Positions 26,131 to 32,693 of a stretch of DNA of 64,000 bases are shown here, piece after piece. Under the pieces are notes generated by a model, which was not told where the DNA came from, did no database searches, and worked only from the letters and a program-made list of their open reading frames with translations. Made by a program: the position numbers and the translations under genes. This DNA comes from Pseudomonas arcuscaelestis (GTDB lineage: Bacteria > Pseudomonadota > Gammaproteobacteria > Pseudomonadales > Pseudomonadaceae): contig NZ_JACOPV010000014.1 of NCBI RefSeq assembly GCF_016881005.1, positions 124,001 to 188,000 on the forward strand, in the 5' to 3' direction. The first letter of the stretch is position 1. The number at the start of each line of letters is the position of its first letter.

Positions 26131-26340
26131 TTGGCGACAGCGCCTACCTCACAACGGGCAGCGACAAATCGCAAGTCTGTAGGCGTTTTCTGTCGGACTA
26201 TTCTGAATCATACTTCCGGCGCCGTTGCCTTATTGTGCCAGGCCCTTCCTGGGCCTAGGCTGCTGTCGTCGTTGGAATGTCCAACGATCGGATTTAGCAG
26301 TCCGACTACTCATATGAGGTTAACGGCACACCGCTGATAT
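26131..26340 (+). other. Non-coding stretch with nested hairpins upstream of the DUF6124 leader
   Basis: No gene is visible. GTCGGACT (26192-26199) pairs perfectly with AGTCCGAC (26299-26306). Enclosed between them are AGGCCC/GGGCCT (26240-26256) and the 8-bp, 3-base-loop hairpin TCGTTGGA/TCCAACGA (26269-26287). CGCCTAC/GTAGGCG followed by TTTT (26141-26189) could be a long-loop terminator for the PAP2 gene. Confidence 0.5.
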
Positions 26341-26470
26341 GGTGGCTGTGCGTGGGGCGCCTTCGGGTGCGCCGGGTTCCTCTATGACCGGTCTGCTAAC
26401 CCACGTACAGCTACCACCCTTCGTTTAGCAGCGAGGCGTGGTTGTCTACTCTCCATCATAGAGGTCAACC
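26341..26470 (+). promoter_or_regulatory. Structured 5' leader of the DUF6124 gene
   Basis: A continuous 16-bp stem (two G-U pairs) joins 26341-26356 to 26400-26415. Inside it sit GGCGC/GCGCC (26356-26360 with 26369-26373) and a GACCGGTC-containing arm, giving a multi-branch fold. Closer to the gene, GGTTG (26440-26444) pairs with CAACC (26466-26470). CTCT (26449-26452) pairs with AGAG (26460-26463), covering the AGAGG ribosome binding site directly before the ATG. I recall similar leaders before other DUF6124/DUF3077-like genes in Pseudomonas, but know no named RNA family. Confidence 0.6.
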
Positions 26471-26767
26471 ATGAAGAAGCTCGTCCCCGATCCCCCTGAT
26501 TTATCCACCGCAAGCACTGCCAACACGCCATTCGGCACCAACGGAATGTTCAACGTCCGCGAAGGCATTCCCGCCGAAGAAGCGCTGCTTCACGCTTGCC
26601 AGCTACTGCGATGCGCCGAGGCCACGATCGGCGATGCACTCGATCACCTCTCCCTCAACGACCGCGCTATCGTTTCCGGCGCAGGTCAGCACGTAGAAGC
26701 TGCTCGGGCATTGATCGATGCAGTGCTTGATGGGCTTGGCGTGCACCGTATTTTCTCTCATCCATAG
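26471..26767 (+). CDS. DUF6124/DUF3077-like small protein
   Basis: 98 aa. The opening MKKLVPDPP is a hallmark of a Pseudomonas family of small proteins of unknown function, present in several copies per genome. The middle is a helical region (EEALLHACQLLRCAEATIGDAL... and AARALIDAVLDGLG) suggestive of a helical bundle. No membrane segment or known motif. The ATG directly follows a predicted hairpin that hides the ribosome binding site, so translation is likely regulated. Repeat locus L1 begins about 60 bases after the stop. Confidence 0.78.
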   Translation: MKKLVPDPPDLSTASTANTPFGTNGMFNVREGIPAEEALLHACQLLRCAEATIGDALDHLSLNDRAIVSGAGQHVEAARALIDAVLDGLGVHRIFSHP

Positions 26768-26826
26768 CTGGGCTACTGGCTGGAAGCATCACGGGGACAC
26801 GTCCGCTCCTAGCGGATGGTTGGGCC

Positions 26827-27443
26827 TGTCCCTGCATCCGGCCCTACGCTGCGCTCCGGGTTCCCTCATTCCACCCTTGCTCCTGTGGGGACCGCGCCGA
26901 AGGGCCGTCCTGGCCCTGCGGCGCTCGCCGGCCACCCATGGCCGTCGCCCCACTATGCAAGGGTTCCATTCGGCCTGCTGAAGGGACGATTTGTGGCGGG
27001 TGCACGATTTGTGTAGGTAGAAGCACAGCAGCGGCAACGGCAACGGCAACAGCGAGGTGCTGGTGTGCAGCTTTTGCTTTTGATCTGGCTCTTCGTACAT
27101 CGCCAGCCCAGACACCCTGGATCGTCCCTTCAGTAGGCTGAGTGTAGGTATTGCGTAGTCGGGTGCAGGCCATGGATGGCCTGCGAGCACCGTAGGGCCA
27201 GGACGGCCCTTCGGTGCGGTCCCGACGGGAGCAATGCCGGAGCGAAGGGACCCGGAGCGCAGCGTAGGGCCGAATGCAGGGACACACGGTTTTGGTTCCT
27301 TTTGCCAAGACAAAAGGGACCCGCCGTAAGGGCGGAAGGGGCCAACAGCGGCGCCGCATTGAATGGATAAGCTCACAGACTCAAATCCCAGCCCCGCCCC
27401 GCCCCACCCCAAGATCATACCCTCGGAATTTCGTGAACCAAAA
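26827..27443 (-). repeat. Dispersed repeat locus L1 (inverted partner of L2)
   Basis: About 615 bases of non-coding DNA that recur in reverse orientation at 47330-47940. Between 27057 and 27390 the two copies differ at only three positions. Elsewhere identity is lower but still high. Internally L1 is two related units facing each other: both contain a TGTCCCTGCATYCGGCCCT block, a GAAGGGCCGTCCTGGCCCT block, a CCATGGCC block and CTGAAGGGACRAT. The left unit lacks the outer part present in L2. A GGCAAC hexamer is repeated three times near the centre. Several frames stay open on both strands, but none looks like a real gene. No transposase is present. Confidence 0.85.
27387..27410 (-). other. G-quadruplex motif at the inner edge of L1
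   Basis: On the minus strand, four GGGG tracts separated by single-base loops (T, C, C) are followed by CT and a GGG tract. This is one of the strongest sequence forms of an intramolecular G-quadruplex. It lies just downstream of the groEL terminator on the sense strand. The L2 copy keeps the potential with different loops. Confidence 0.75.
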
Positions 27444-27471
27444 AAAAGCCCCGCATCAAGCGGGGCTCTTT
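27440..27471 (-). terminator. Intrinsic terminator of groESL
   Basis: On the minus strand the stem AGCCCCGC / GCGGGGCT with a 5-base loop is followed by seven T. It lies about 20 bases past the groEL stop. Confidence 0.9.
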
Positions 27472-27492
27472 TCGTAGCGAGGTAAGGCTGGC

Positions 27493-29145
27493 TTACATCA
27501 TGCCGCCCATGCCGCCCATACCACCCATGCCGCCCATGTCTGGCATACCGCCGCCAGCAGAAGCTTCAACAGGAGCATCGGCAACCATGGCTTCGGTAGT
27601 GATCATCAGGCCACCGATCGAAGCGGCAGCTTGCAGCGCCGAACGAGTTACCTTGGCTGGGTCCAGGATACCCATTTCGATCATGTCGCCGTACTCACCG
27701 GTAGCAGCGTTGTAACCGAAGTTACCCGAACCTTGCTTGACCTTGTCGACAACTACGCTTGGCTCGTCGCCAGCGTTGGCAACGATCTGACGCAGTGGGG
27801 ACTCAACAGCGCGACGCAGCAGTTGGATACCAACGTTCTGGTCTTCGTTGTCGCCTTTAAGGTCAGCAATGGCCTGCAGCGAGCGAACCAGTGCAACACC
27901 ACCGCCAGGTACCACGCCTTCTTCAACGGCTGCACGGGTAGCGTGCAGGGCGTCTTCAACGCGGGCTTTCTTCTCTTTCATTTCAACTTCGGTACCAGCA
28001 CCGACCTTGATTACGGCAACACCGCCAGCCAGTTTGGCCAGACGCTCTTGCAGTTTTTCACGGTCGTAGTCCGAAGAGGTTTCTTCGATCTGGGCACGGA
28101 TCTGCTTGACGCGTGCTTCGATGTCCGATTCCTGGCCAGCACCGTCGATGATGGTGGTGTTTTCCTTGGACAGGGTTACGCGCTTGGCGTTGCCCAGGTG
28201 CTCCAGGGTAGCCGATTCCAGGCTCAGGCCGATTTCTTCGGAAATCACGGTACCGCCAGTCAGGACAGCGATGTCCTGCAGCATGGCTTTGCGGCGGTCG
28301 CCGAAGCCTGGTGCCTTGACGGCTGCAACCTTGACGATGCCGCGCATGTTGTTGACTACCAGGGTAGCCAGCGCTTCGCCTTCAACGTCTTCAGCCACGA
28401 TCAGCAGCGGACGGCCGGCCTTGGCAACAGCTTCCAGAACAGGCAGCAGTTCACGGATGTTGGAGATTTTCTTGTCAACCAGCAGCAGCAGAGGGCCATC
28501 CAGCTCGGCGACCATGGTGTCTGGCTTGTTGACGAAGTAAGGAGACAGGTAGCCACGGTCAAACTGCATGCCTTCAACGACAGACAGTTCGTTTTCCAGG
28601 CCCGAGCCTTCTTCAACGGTGATCACGCCTTCTTTACCGACTTTTTCCATGGCTTCGGCAATGATGTCGCCGATGGAGTTGTCGGAGTTGGCAGAGATGG
28701 TACCTACCTGAGCGATGGCCTTGGAATCGGCGCAAGGCTTGGACAGGGACTTCAGCTCTTTAACGATAGCGATGGTAGCTTTGTCGATACCGCGCTTGAG
28801 GTCCATCGGGTTCATGCCGGCAGCAACGGCTTTCAGGCCTTCGCTGACGATAGCTTGAGCCAGAACGGTGGCGGTGGTGGTGCCGTCACCCGCTTCGTCG
28901 TTGGCCTTGGAGGCAACGTCTTTGAGCAGCTGGGCGCCCATGTTCTCGAAAGCGTCTTTGAGTTCGATTTCTTTGGCAACCGAAACACCGTCTTTGGTGA
29001 TGGTTGGAGCGCCGAAGCTCTTGGCCAGAACAACGTTACGGCCTTTTGGGCCCAGGGTCGCTTTTACAGCGTCAGCCAGAACGTTGACACCAACGAGCAT
29101 TTTTTTGCGGGCGGAGTCGCCGAATTTTACGTCTTTAGCAGCCAT
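27493..29145 (-). CDS. groEL: Chaperonin GroEL (Hsp60)
   Basis: 550 aa subunit of the 14-mer ATP-dependent chaperonin that folds proteins together with GroES. The N-terminus AAKDVKFGDSARKKMLVGV, the ATP-binding GDGTTTATVLAQ (about residues 86-97) and the C-terminal GGM repeat tail are all present. Expected length. It is cotranscribed with groES (47-base gap) from a sigma-32-type promoter. A single groEL is seen in this window. It is the left end of the 20-kb block bracketed by L1 and L2 and is transcribed toward L1. Confidence 0.98.
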   Translation of the reverse strand: MAAKDVKFGDSARKKMLVGVNVLADAVKATLGPKGRNVVLAKSFGAPTITKDGVSVAKEIELKDAFENMGAQLLKDVASKANDEAGDGTTTATVLAQAIVSEGLKAVAAGMNPMDLKRGIDKATIAIVKELKSLSKPCADSKAIAQVGTISANSDNSIGDIIAEAMEKVGKEGVITVEEGSGLENELSVVEGMQFDRGYLSPYFVNKPDTMVAELDGPLLLLVDKKISNIRELLPVLEAVAKAGRPLLIVAEDVEGEALATLVVNNMRGIVKVAAVKAPGFGDRRKAMLQDIAVLTGGTVISEEIGLSLESATLEHLGNAKRVTLSKENTTIIDGAGQESDIEARVKQIRAQIEETSSDYDREKLQERLAKLAGGVAVIKVGAGTEVEMKEKKARVEDALHATRAAVEEGVVPGGGVALVRSLQAIADLKGDNEDQNVGIQLLRRAVESPLRQIVANAGDEPSVVVDKVKQGSGNFGYNAATGEYGDMIEMGILDPAKVTRSALQAAASIGGLMITTEAMVADAPVEASAGGGMPDMGGMGGMGGMGGMM

Positions 29146-29192
29146 GATCGTTTAATCCTTGAATACTTTGGAGTAACGGGAAACCAGCGGAA

Positions 29193-29486
29193 TCAGCCTT
29201 CGATAACAGCGAGAATCTCGTTCTCAGCCATTACCAGCAGGTCTTCGCCGTCAACTTTCACAGTGTTGCTGCCCGAGTAAGGGCCGAAAACCACCTTGTC
29301 ACCCACTTTCACGGCCAGCGCACGCACTTCACCGTTGTCCAGGATGCGACCGGTACCTACAGCGACGATTTCGCCACGGTTAGGTTTTTCAGCGGCCGAA
29401 CCTGGCAGAACGATACCGCCAGCGGTTTTCGATTCTTCTTCGCTGCGACGGATAACGACGCGGTCATGCAGAGGACGAAGCTTCAT
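29193..29486 (-). CDS. groES: Co-chaperonin GroES (Hsp10)
   Basis: 97 aa lid of the GroEL chamber. It begins MKLRPLHDRVVIRRSEEESKTAGGIVLPG, including the mobile loop that docks on GroEL, and ends DLLVMAENEILAVIEG. A strong AGGAGAG ribosome binding site lies before the ATG. A heat-shock promoter and a structured leader of about 140 nt precede it. Confidence 0.98.
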   Translation of the reverse strand: MKLRPLHDRVVIRRSEEESKTAGGIVLPGSAAEKPNRGEIVAVGTGRILDNGEVRALAVKVGDKVVFGPYSGSNTVKVDGEDLLVMAENEILAVIEG

Positions 29487-29625
29487 TGTCGATCTCTCCT
29501 AATTGTGGTTTTCATCGGCCGGTGAAGACACCGGCAGGTTGATGCTTGCGGCGTAGCCGCTCGTAGCTCGCAGTGCGAACCACCCATGTTATGTCCGGGG
29601 CAGATCCCCGGAAACCTTGCGGTAA
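29487..29625 (-). ncRNA. Structured groES 5' leader (Pseudomon-groES-type RNA)
   Basis: The transcribed leader between the heat-shock promoter and groES contains at least three clear hairpins. These are CCGGGG/CCCCGG (29595-29611), a GCGGC/GCCGC stem around 29545-29560, and the 7-bp GCCGGTG/CACCGGC stem with a UCUU loop (29518-29535). A conserved RNA motif upstream of groES in Pseudomonas has been described under the name Pseudomon-groES. I assign this leader to it by position and structure, not by alignment. Confidence 0.6.
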
Positions 29626-29629
29626 CCCC

Positions 29630-29657
29630 TACATGAGGTCGCCAAGATCAATTACAA
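29630..29657 (-). promoter_or_regulatory. Sigma-32 (RpoH) heat-shock promoter of groESL
   Basis: On the minus strand, TTGTAA (29657-29652, consensus TTGAAA) and CCTCATGTA (29638-29630, consensus CCCCATNTA) are separated by 13 bases, the spacing of RpoH promoters. It is the only good promoter in the groES-fxsA gap. Confidence 0.75.
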
Positions 29658-29700
29658 GGCTTGAACATGAAATATTTTGCATTCCAAGCCCCTACAGCAG

Positions 29701-29722
29701 AACGGCCCCATCAGGGGCCGTT
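29701..29722 (-). terminator. Hairpin after fxsA, probable terminator
   Basis: AACGGCCCC / GGGGCCGTT, a perfect 9-bp stem with a 4-base loop, lies 20 bases after the fxsA stop. No T-run follows on the minus strand, so termination may be weak. Confidence 0.55.
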
Positions 29723-29741
29723 CGGACAAACATTTGCAGGC

Positions 29742-30239
29742 TTACAGATCGCGGGGGTCGCGGGGCTCACGAGAATCGCGATGTTCGTACTCACCCTCGA
29801 TCACATTCGGTTGACGCGGGTGCGCACCGGGGCCTGGACGGCTTACGAATGGGTCGTCACCAAAGGCACGCTGGCGCATTGCCTGGGCCTCGGCGCGTTC
29901 ACGCATCTTGCGCGCCAGCAGGCGGCGAGTGAACGGCAGCAAAAATACCAGGCCGATCACGTCGCTGATAAAACCAGGCAACAGCAGCAGGCCGCCGCCC
30001 AGGGCGAGCATCAGGCCGTGGAACATGTCTTCGGCGGGCAACTCACCGCGCTGCAGGCTCTCACGGGCACGCAGGGCGGTAGCAAGACCGGCCACCCGCA
30101 CCACCAGCACACCCAGGGCGGAGCCCGCGATAATCAGCAGCAGCGCCGGGAAGAAGCCGATCGCGGTGCTGACCTTGAAGAAAACATACAACTCCAGCAC
30201 CGGAAAAATCAGAAACAGCAATAGAAAAGCACGCATCAA
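29742..30239 (-). CDS. fxsA: FxsA-family membrane protein
   Basis: 165 aa. Hydrophobic segments cover about residues 2-45 and 75-105, with the family motifs FPVLELYVFFKVSTAIGF and GALLLLPGFISDVIGL-like (here GGGLLLLPGFISDVIGLVFLLP). The charged tail is rich in Arg, Asp and Pro. FxsA was named for suppressing F exclusion of phage T7 in E. coli; its true role is unknown. Its place upstream of groESL is conserved in pseudomonads. Confidence 0.9.
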   Translation of the reverse strand: MMRAFLLLFLIFPVLELYVFFKVSTAIGFFPALLLIIAGSALGVLVVRVAGLATALRARESLQRGELPAEDMFHGLMLALGGGLLLLPGFISDVIGLVFLLPFTRRLLARKMRERAEAQAMRQRAFGDDPFVSRPGPGAHPRQPNVIEGEYEHRDSREPRDPRDL

Positions 30240-30300
30240 CGGTTCCTCTGCGCAAGAAGTTCTTGCAGTTCACCTTTAATGGTTACGAGAAATGGCTTTT

Positions 30301-31032
30301 TCAAGCCTCGGCACGTTCGCGGGCCGGCCATTGATCCGCGCGGGCCAGAAAAACCAGCGCTTCGCGCACTTGTATCGGCGTATTGCAAGGTACCGCGAAC
30401 GGTAGCCAGTGTACGCCTTGCCCAATACGCAGGTGCATGCCTTCACTGTCGATTCCGACCATCTGCGCTGGCGTCTCGCGCGGCAGGCCGCTGAGCTGGA
30501 CGTAATGCTCTATGGCACTGGCATGATCGCTGTTCATATGCTCGATCATGCTTTGCTCGGCCTTGCCGGCAAACGGGTTGGCCAGGCTCAGGTGATCGAC
30601 CCAATGAATGGCACCAAAGCCACCGATGTAACGGTGACGAACCGGCTCCAGCACCCAGAAGTCAAAATCATGGGCCTTGTGGTAGTTGGCCGATTCGGGG
30701 AAATAGCGATAGTAGCGTTCGGCAGCAGCTTCGATGGCCGCTGGCTCTTCTAACCTGCGCGCTTGCGCCAGTACCGTCAGACGCCCGACTGCTTGCACGT
30801 CTTCGGCATCACGCTCACCCACCAGCAAAGAGCACTTGGGGTCTTTCTGCAGGTTATGGGTGTGTTGGGCGATGCGGCTAATCAGTATCAGCGGGTTGCC
30901 CTGGGCATCAAGGCAATACGGCACTACCGATCCGAAGGGAAAGCCTGGCATCGACTTGGAATGGGTCGAGAGAACGCCCCGGTATTCCTTGAGCAGCAAT
31001 TCCCGGGCTTGTTGTGCGACTTTTGCGCTCAC
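30301..31032 (-). CDS. hugZ: HugZ-family heme utilisation protein (PNPOx-like plus DUF2470)
   Basis: 243 aa. The N-terminal split-barrel flavin-reductase-like domain (LLKEYRGVLSTHSKSMPGFPFGSVVPY, with LISRIAQHTHNLQKDPKCSLLV) precedes a C-terminal DUF2470 domain with HMNSDHASAIEHY. HugZ proteins bind and degrade heme to release iron. A very good Fur box lies 68 bases upstream, supporting an iron-acquisition role. Without the expected C-terminal heme-ligand test, a general pyridoxamine-oxidase-like function remains possible. Confidence 0.82.
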   Translation of the reverse strand: MSAKVAQQARELLLKEYRGVLSTHSKSMPGFPFGSVVPYCLDAQGNPLILISRIAQHTHNLQKDPKCSLLVGERDAEDVQAVGRLTVLAQARRLEEPAAIEAAAERYYRYFPESANYHKAHDFDFWVLEPVRHRYIGGFGAIHWVDHLSLANPFAGKAEQSMIEHMNSDHASAIEHYVQLSGLPRETPAQMVGIDSEGMHLRIGQGVHWLPFAVPCNTPIQVREALVFLARADQWPARERAEA

Positions 31033-31099
31033 GCTGTAACTCCCGATTCGACAATGTTCTGAGGGCGGGCCGCAGGTGCGATGCGGCCCTTTGGATAAC

Positions 31100-31118
31100 C
31101 GTCAAAATAATCATTATC
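31100..31118. promoter_or_regulatory. Fur box upstream of hugZ
   Basis: The 19-mer CGTCAAAATAATCATTATC matches the Fur consensus GATAATGATAATCATTATC at 14 of 19 positions. The right half (ATAATCATTATC) is perfect. It lies in the 106-base gap between the DUF481 stop and hugZ start, 68 bases before hugZ. Confidence 0.72.
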
Positions 31119-31138
31119 GCCGGGAGTTGCCAGCAGAC

Positions 31139-32146
31139 TTACCAGGCCACACCAAAGCCTGCGGTGTAGCGGGTCTTGTCCAGGTCGCTATCACGGGTAC
31201 CACTGATGACGTCTTTCTCGGCCTTGAGGTTGAGCGACGCCCATTCAGTGACCTTGTAGCGCAGGCCGACCTCGGCATCCAGCGCATAGTTGGCCACGCC
31301 ATCAAGCGGCTTGCCGACTTCGCCGTTGGTGAAGAACTCGACACGCTTGCCTATCAGGTAGCGGTTGTAATCCCACTTCATGGCCAGGGAATAGAAATTG
31401 TCCTTGCCGCCATCGGCATATTCGTAGTCGGTGCGGTTGACCAGCGAGCCCAGGGAGAAAGCGCCCAGTTCGTCATCCCAGAACTGGTAACCAGGGCCGG
31501 TACCTACGGTACGCTGGCGGGCCAGGTCTTCGATGTGATCACGCTTGTATTCCAGGCGACCCTGCCAGAACCACTTCTCGGTTATGAAGCGGTCGAGTGC
31601 GTATTCGGCACTCCAGTTGTTGGTGGTGGTGACGTCGTCCTTGCTCTCGCGGTTGTATTCACCTTCCGCTTGATGACGCCAGCGGCCGTGGCGAGCGGTG
31701 GTCTTGAAGTCGATGTCGTAATCATCGCTATCGGACTCGGCCCGCTTGTAGTCCATGGCCAGGTCGACATTGCCCTTCCACGACAGATCCTCAAGCACAG
31801 GCTTGGGTTTCATGATCTGCTGAATACTGGCCAGCTCTACTGTCTTGGGCGTCTCACCATTGGCGAGGATGACCTTGCCATCTTCAGCCGCAGTCAACGA
31901 CTTGGCTTTCTCACCGGTGTAAGCGTCCTGTTTGACCAGCAGTTCCTGATCGCTTTCCAGCGTCTTGACCTGTTTCCAGTCCAGAGCGATGGAGCCACCG
32001 TACTCGGTTTGCAGCAACAGTTTGCCACCATCAAAGACACTGATCTTGCCGCTGAGCCGGTCACCGTTTTTCATCCAGACGGTATCAGCGATAGCTGGAG
32101 AACAGGCGGCAACAACAGCGAAGGACAACAAGACTCTAGAAAACAT
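31139..32146 (-). CDS. DUF481 (YdiY-like) outer membrane protein
   Basis: 335 aa. A signal peptide (MFSRVLLSFAVVAACSPAIA) precedes a small N-terminal domain (DTVWMKNGDRLSGKISVFDGGKLL). The rest has alternating aromatic/charged strands typical of a small beta-barrel (DUF481), ending in the aromatic residue Trp (AGFGVAW), as needed for Bam recognition. ATG at 32146 gives the clean signal peptide; the frame open to 32557 runs under the next gene. In related species the gene is linked to salt or acid stress. Function unknown. Confidence 0.83.
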   Translation of the reverse strand: MFSRVLLSFAVVAACSPAIADTVWMKNGDRLSGKISVFDGGKLLLQTEYGGSIALDWKQVKTLESDQELLVKQDAYTGEKAKSLTAAEDGKVILANGETPKTVELASIQQIMKPKPVLEDLSWKGNVDLAMDYKRAESDSDDYDIDFKTTARHGRWRHQAEGEYNRESKDDVTTTNNWSAEYALDRFITEKWFWQGRLEYKRDHIEDLARQRTVGTGPGYQFWDDELGAFSLGSLVNRTDYEYADGGKDNFYSLAMKWDYNRYLIGKRVEFFTNGEVGKPLDGVANYALDAEVGLRYKVTEWASLNLKAEKDVISGTRDSDLDKTRYTAGFGVAW

Positions 32147-32296
32147 AAGCAATAACGGGCTCTGATTTGCAAAAAGTCGGGCATTATCCAGATACCCGCC
32201 TATAGAGCAAGGACAGACCGACCTGATGCGGATGAGTTCAATGAGTGTTTGCCCGATGAGCGGGCCAGTTTCCGCGCCAATGCCTGTGAGGGCGCG

Positions 32297-32650
32297 ATGA
32301 ATCAGCCCTCTGGTGATCCCTCGCAAGGTGCACAGGACCGACGAATGGCACTCTTTTCGGTGCTGGGCCAAGTACCAGCCGGCAAGGTAGTGAGCTATGG
32401 ACAACTCGCCGAATTGGCAGGTCTTGGCCGCGCCGCACGCTGGGTCGGGCGAACGTTGAGCCAATTGCCAGCCGACACCCAGTTGCCGTGGCACAGAGTC
32501 CTTGGCGCCGGTGGGCGCTTGAGCCTGACTCTGGGTACGCCTTCTGGCGACGAACAACGCGCTCGGCTACGAGCAGAAGGCGTCACTCTGCACAATAATC
32601 GTGTGGATATGTTACGCCATGGCTGGCGCCCGATGGAGCACAGCGGTTAG
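32297..32650 (+). CDS. Alkyltransferase-like protein (ATL, MGMT family without the active Cys)
   Basis: 117 aa. The MGMT core is present: VPAGKVVSYGQLAELAGLGRAARWVGRTLS (helix-turn-helix and Arg finger). The active-site box reads PWHRVLGAGG where true O6-methylguanine methyltransferases have PCHRV. The Cys-to-Trp change defines ATL proteins, which bind alkylated guanine without repairing it and recruit nucleotide excision repair. ATG at 32297 follows GAGGG. It lies 44 bases before ampG. Confidence 0.88.
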   Translation: MNQPSGDPSQGAQDRRMALFSVLGQVPAGKVVSYGQLAELAGLGRAARWVGRTLSQLPADTQLPWHRVLGAGGRLSLTLGTPSGDEQRARLRAEGVTLHNNRVDMLRHGWRPMEHSG

Positions 32651-32693
32651 AGTGCGCGCTTTGTTTTCGTAAACTTGAGGCAGATGTTGGCCC

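Noticed and set aside
27028..27064. GGCAAC tandem hexamers considered as a contingency (phase-variation) repeat
   Set aside because: Only three copies, and a 6-base unit in non-coding DNA cannot switch a reading frame; kept only as a length difference between L1 and L2.
26844..27359. 171-codon frame in L1 and its 169-codon twin in L2 (47414-47923)
   Set aside because: Open in several frames on both strands, Arg/Pro-rich, no ribosome binding site; conservation is explained by DNA-level repeat identity. Treated as repeat, not gene.
26827..27443. L1/L2 considered as insertion sequences or MITEs
   Set aside because: No transposase, no clear target-site duplication, and the paired-unit structure with gradual divergence does not match a simple terminal-inverted-repeat element.
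27631..29280. 549-codon open frame on the plus strand opposite groESL
   Set aside because: Pure shadow of the strongly biased groEL codons; product is compositionally odd (rich in Phe, Gln, Val, Asp) and has no ribosome binding site or family features.
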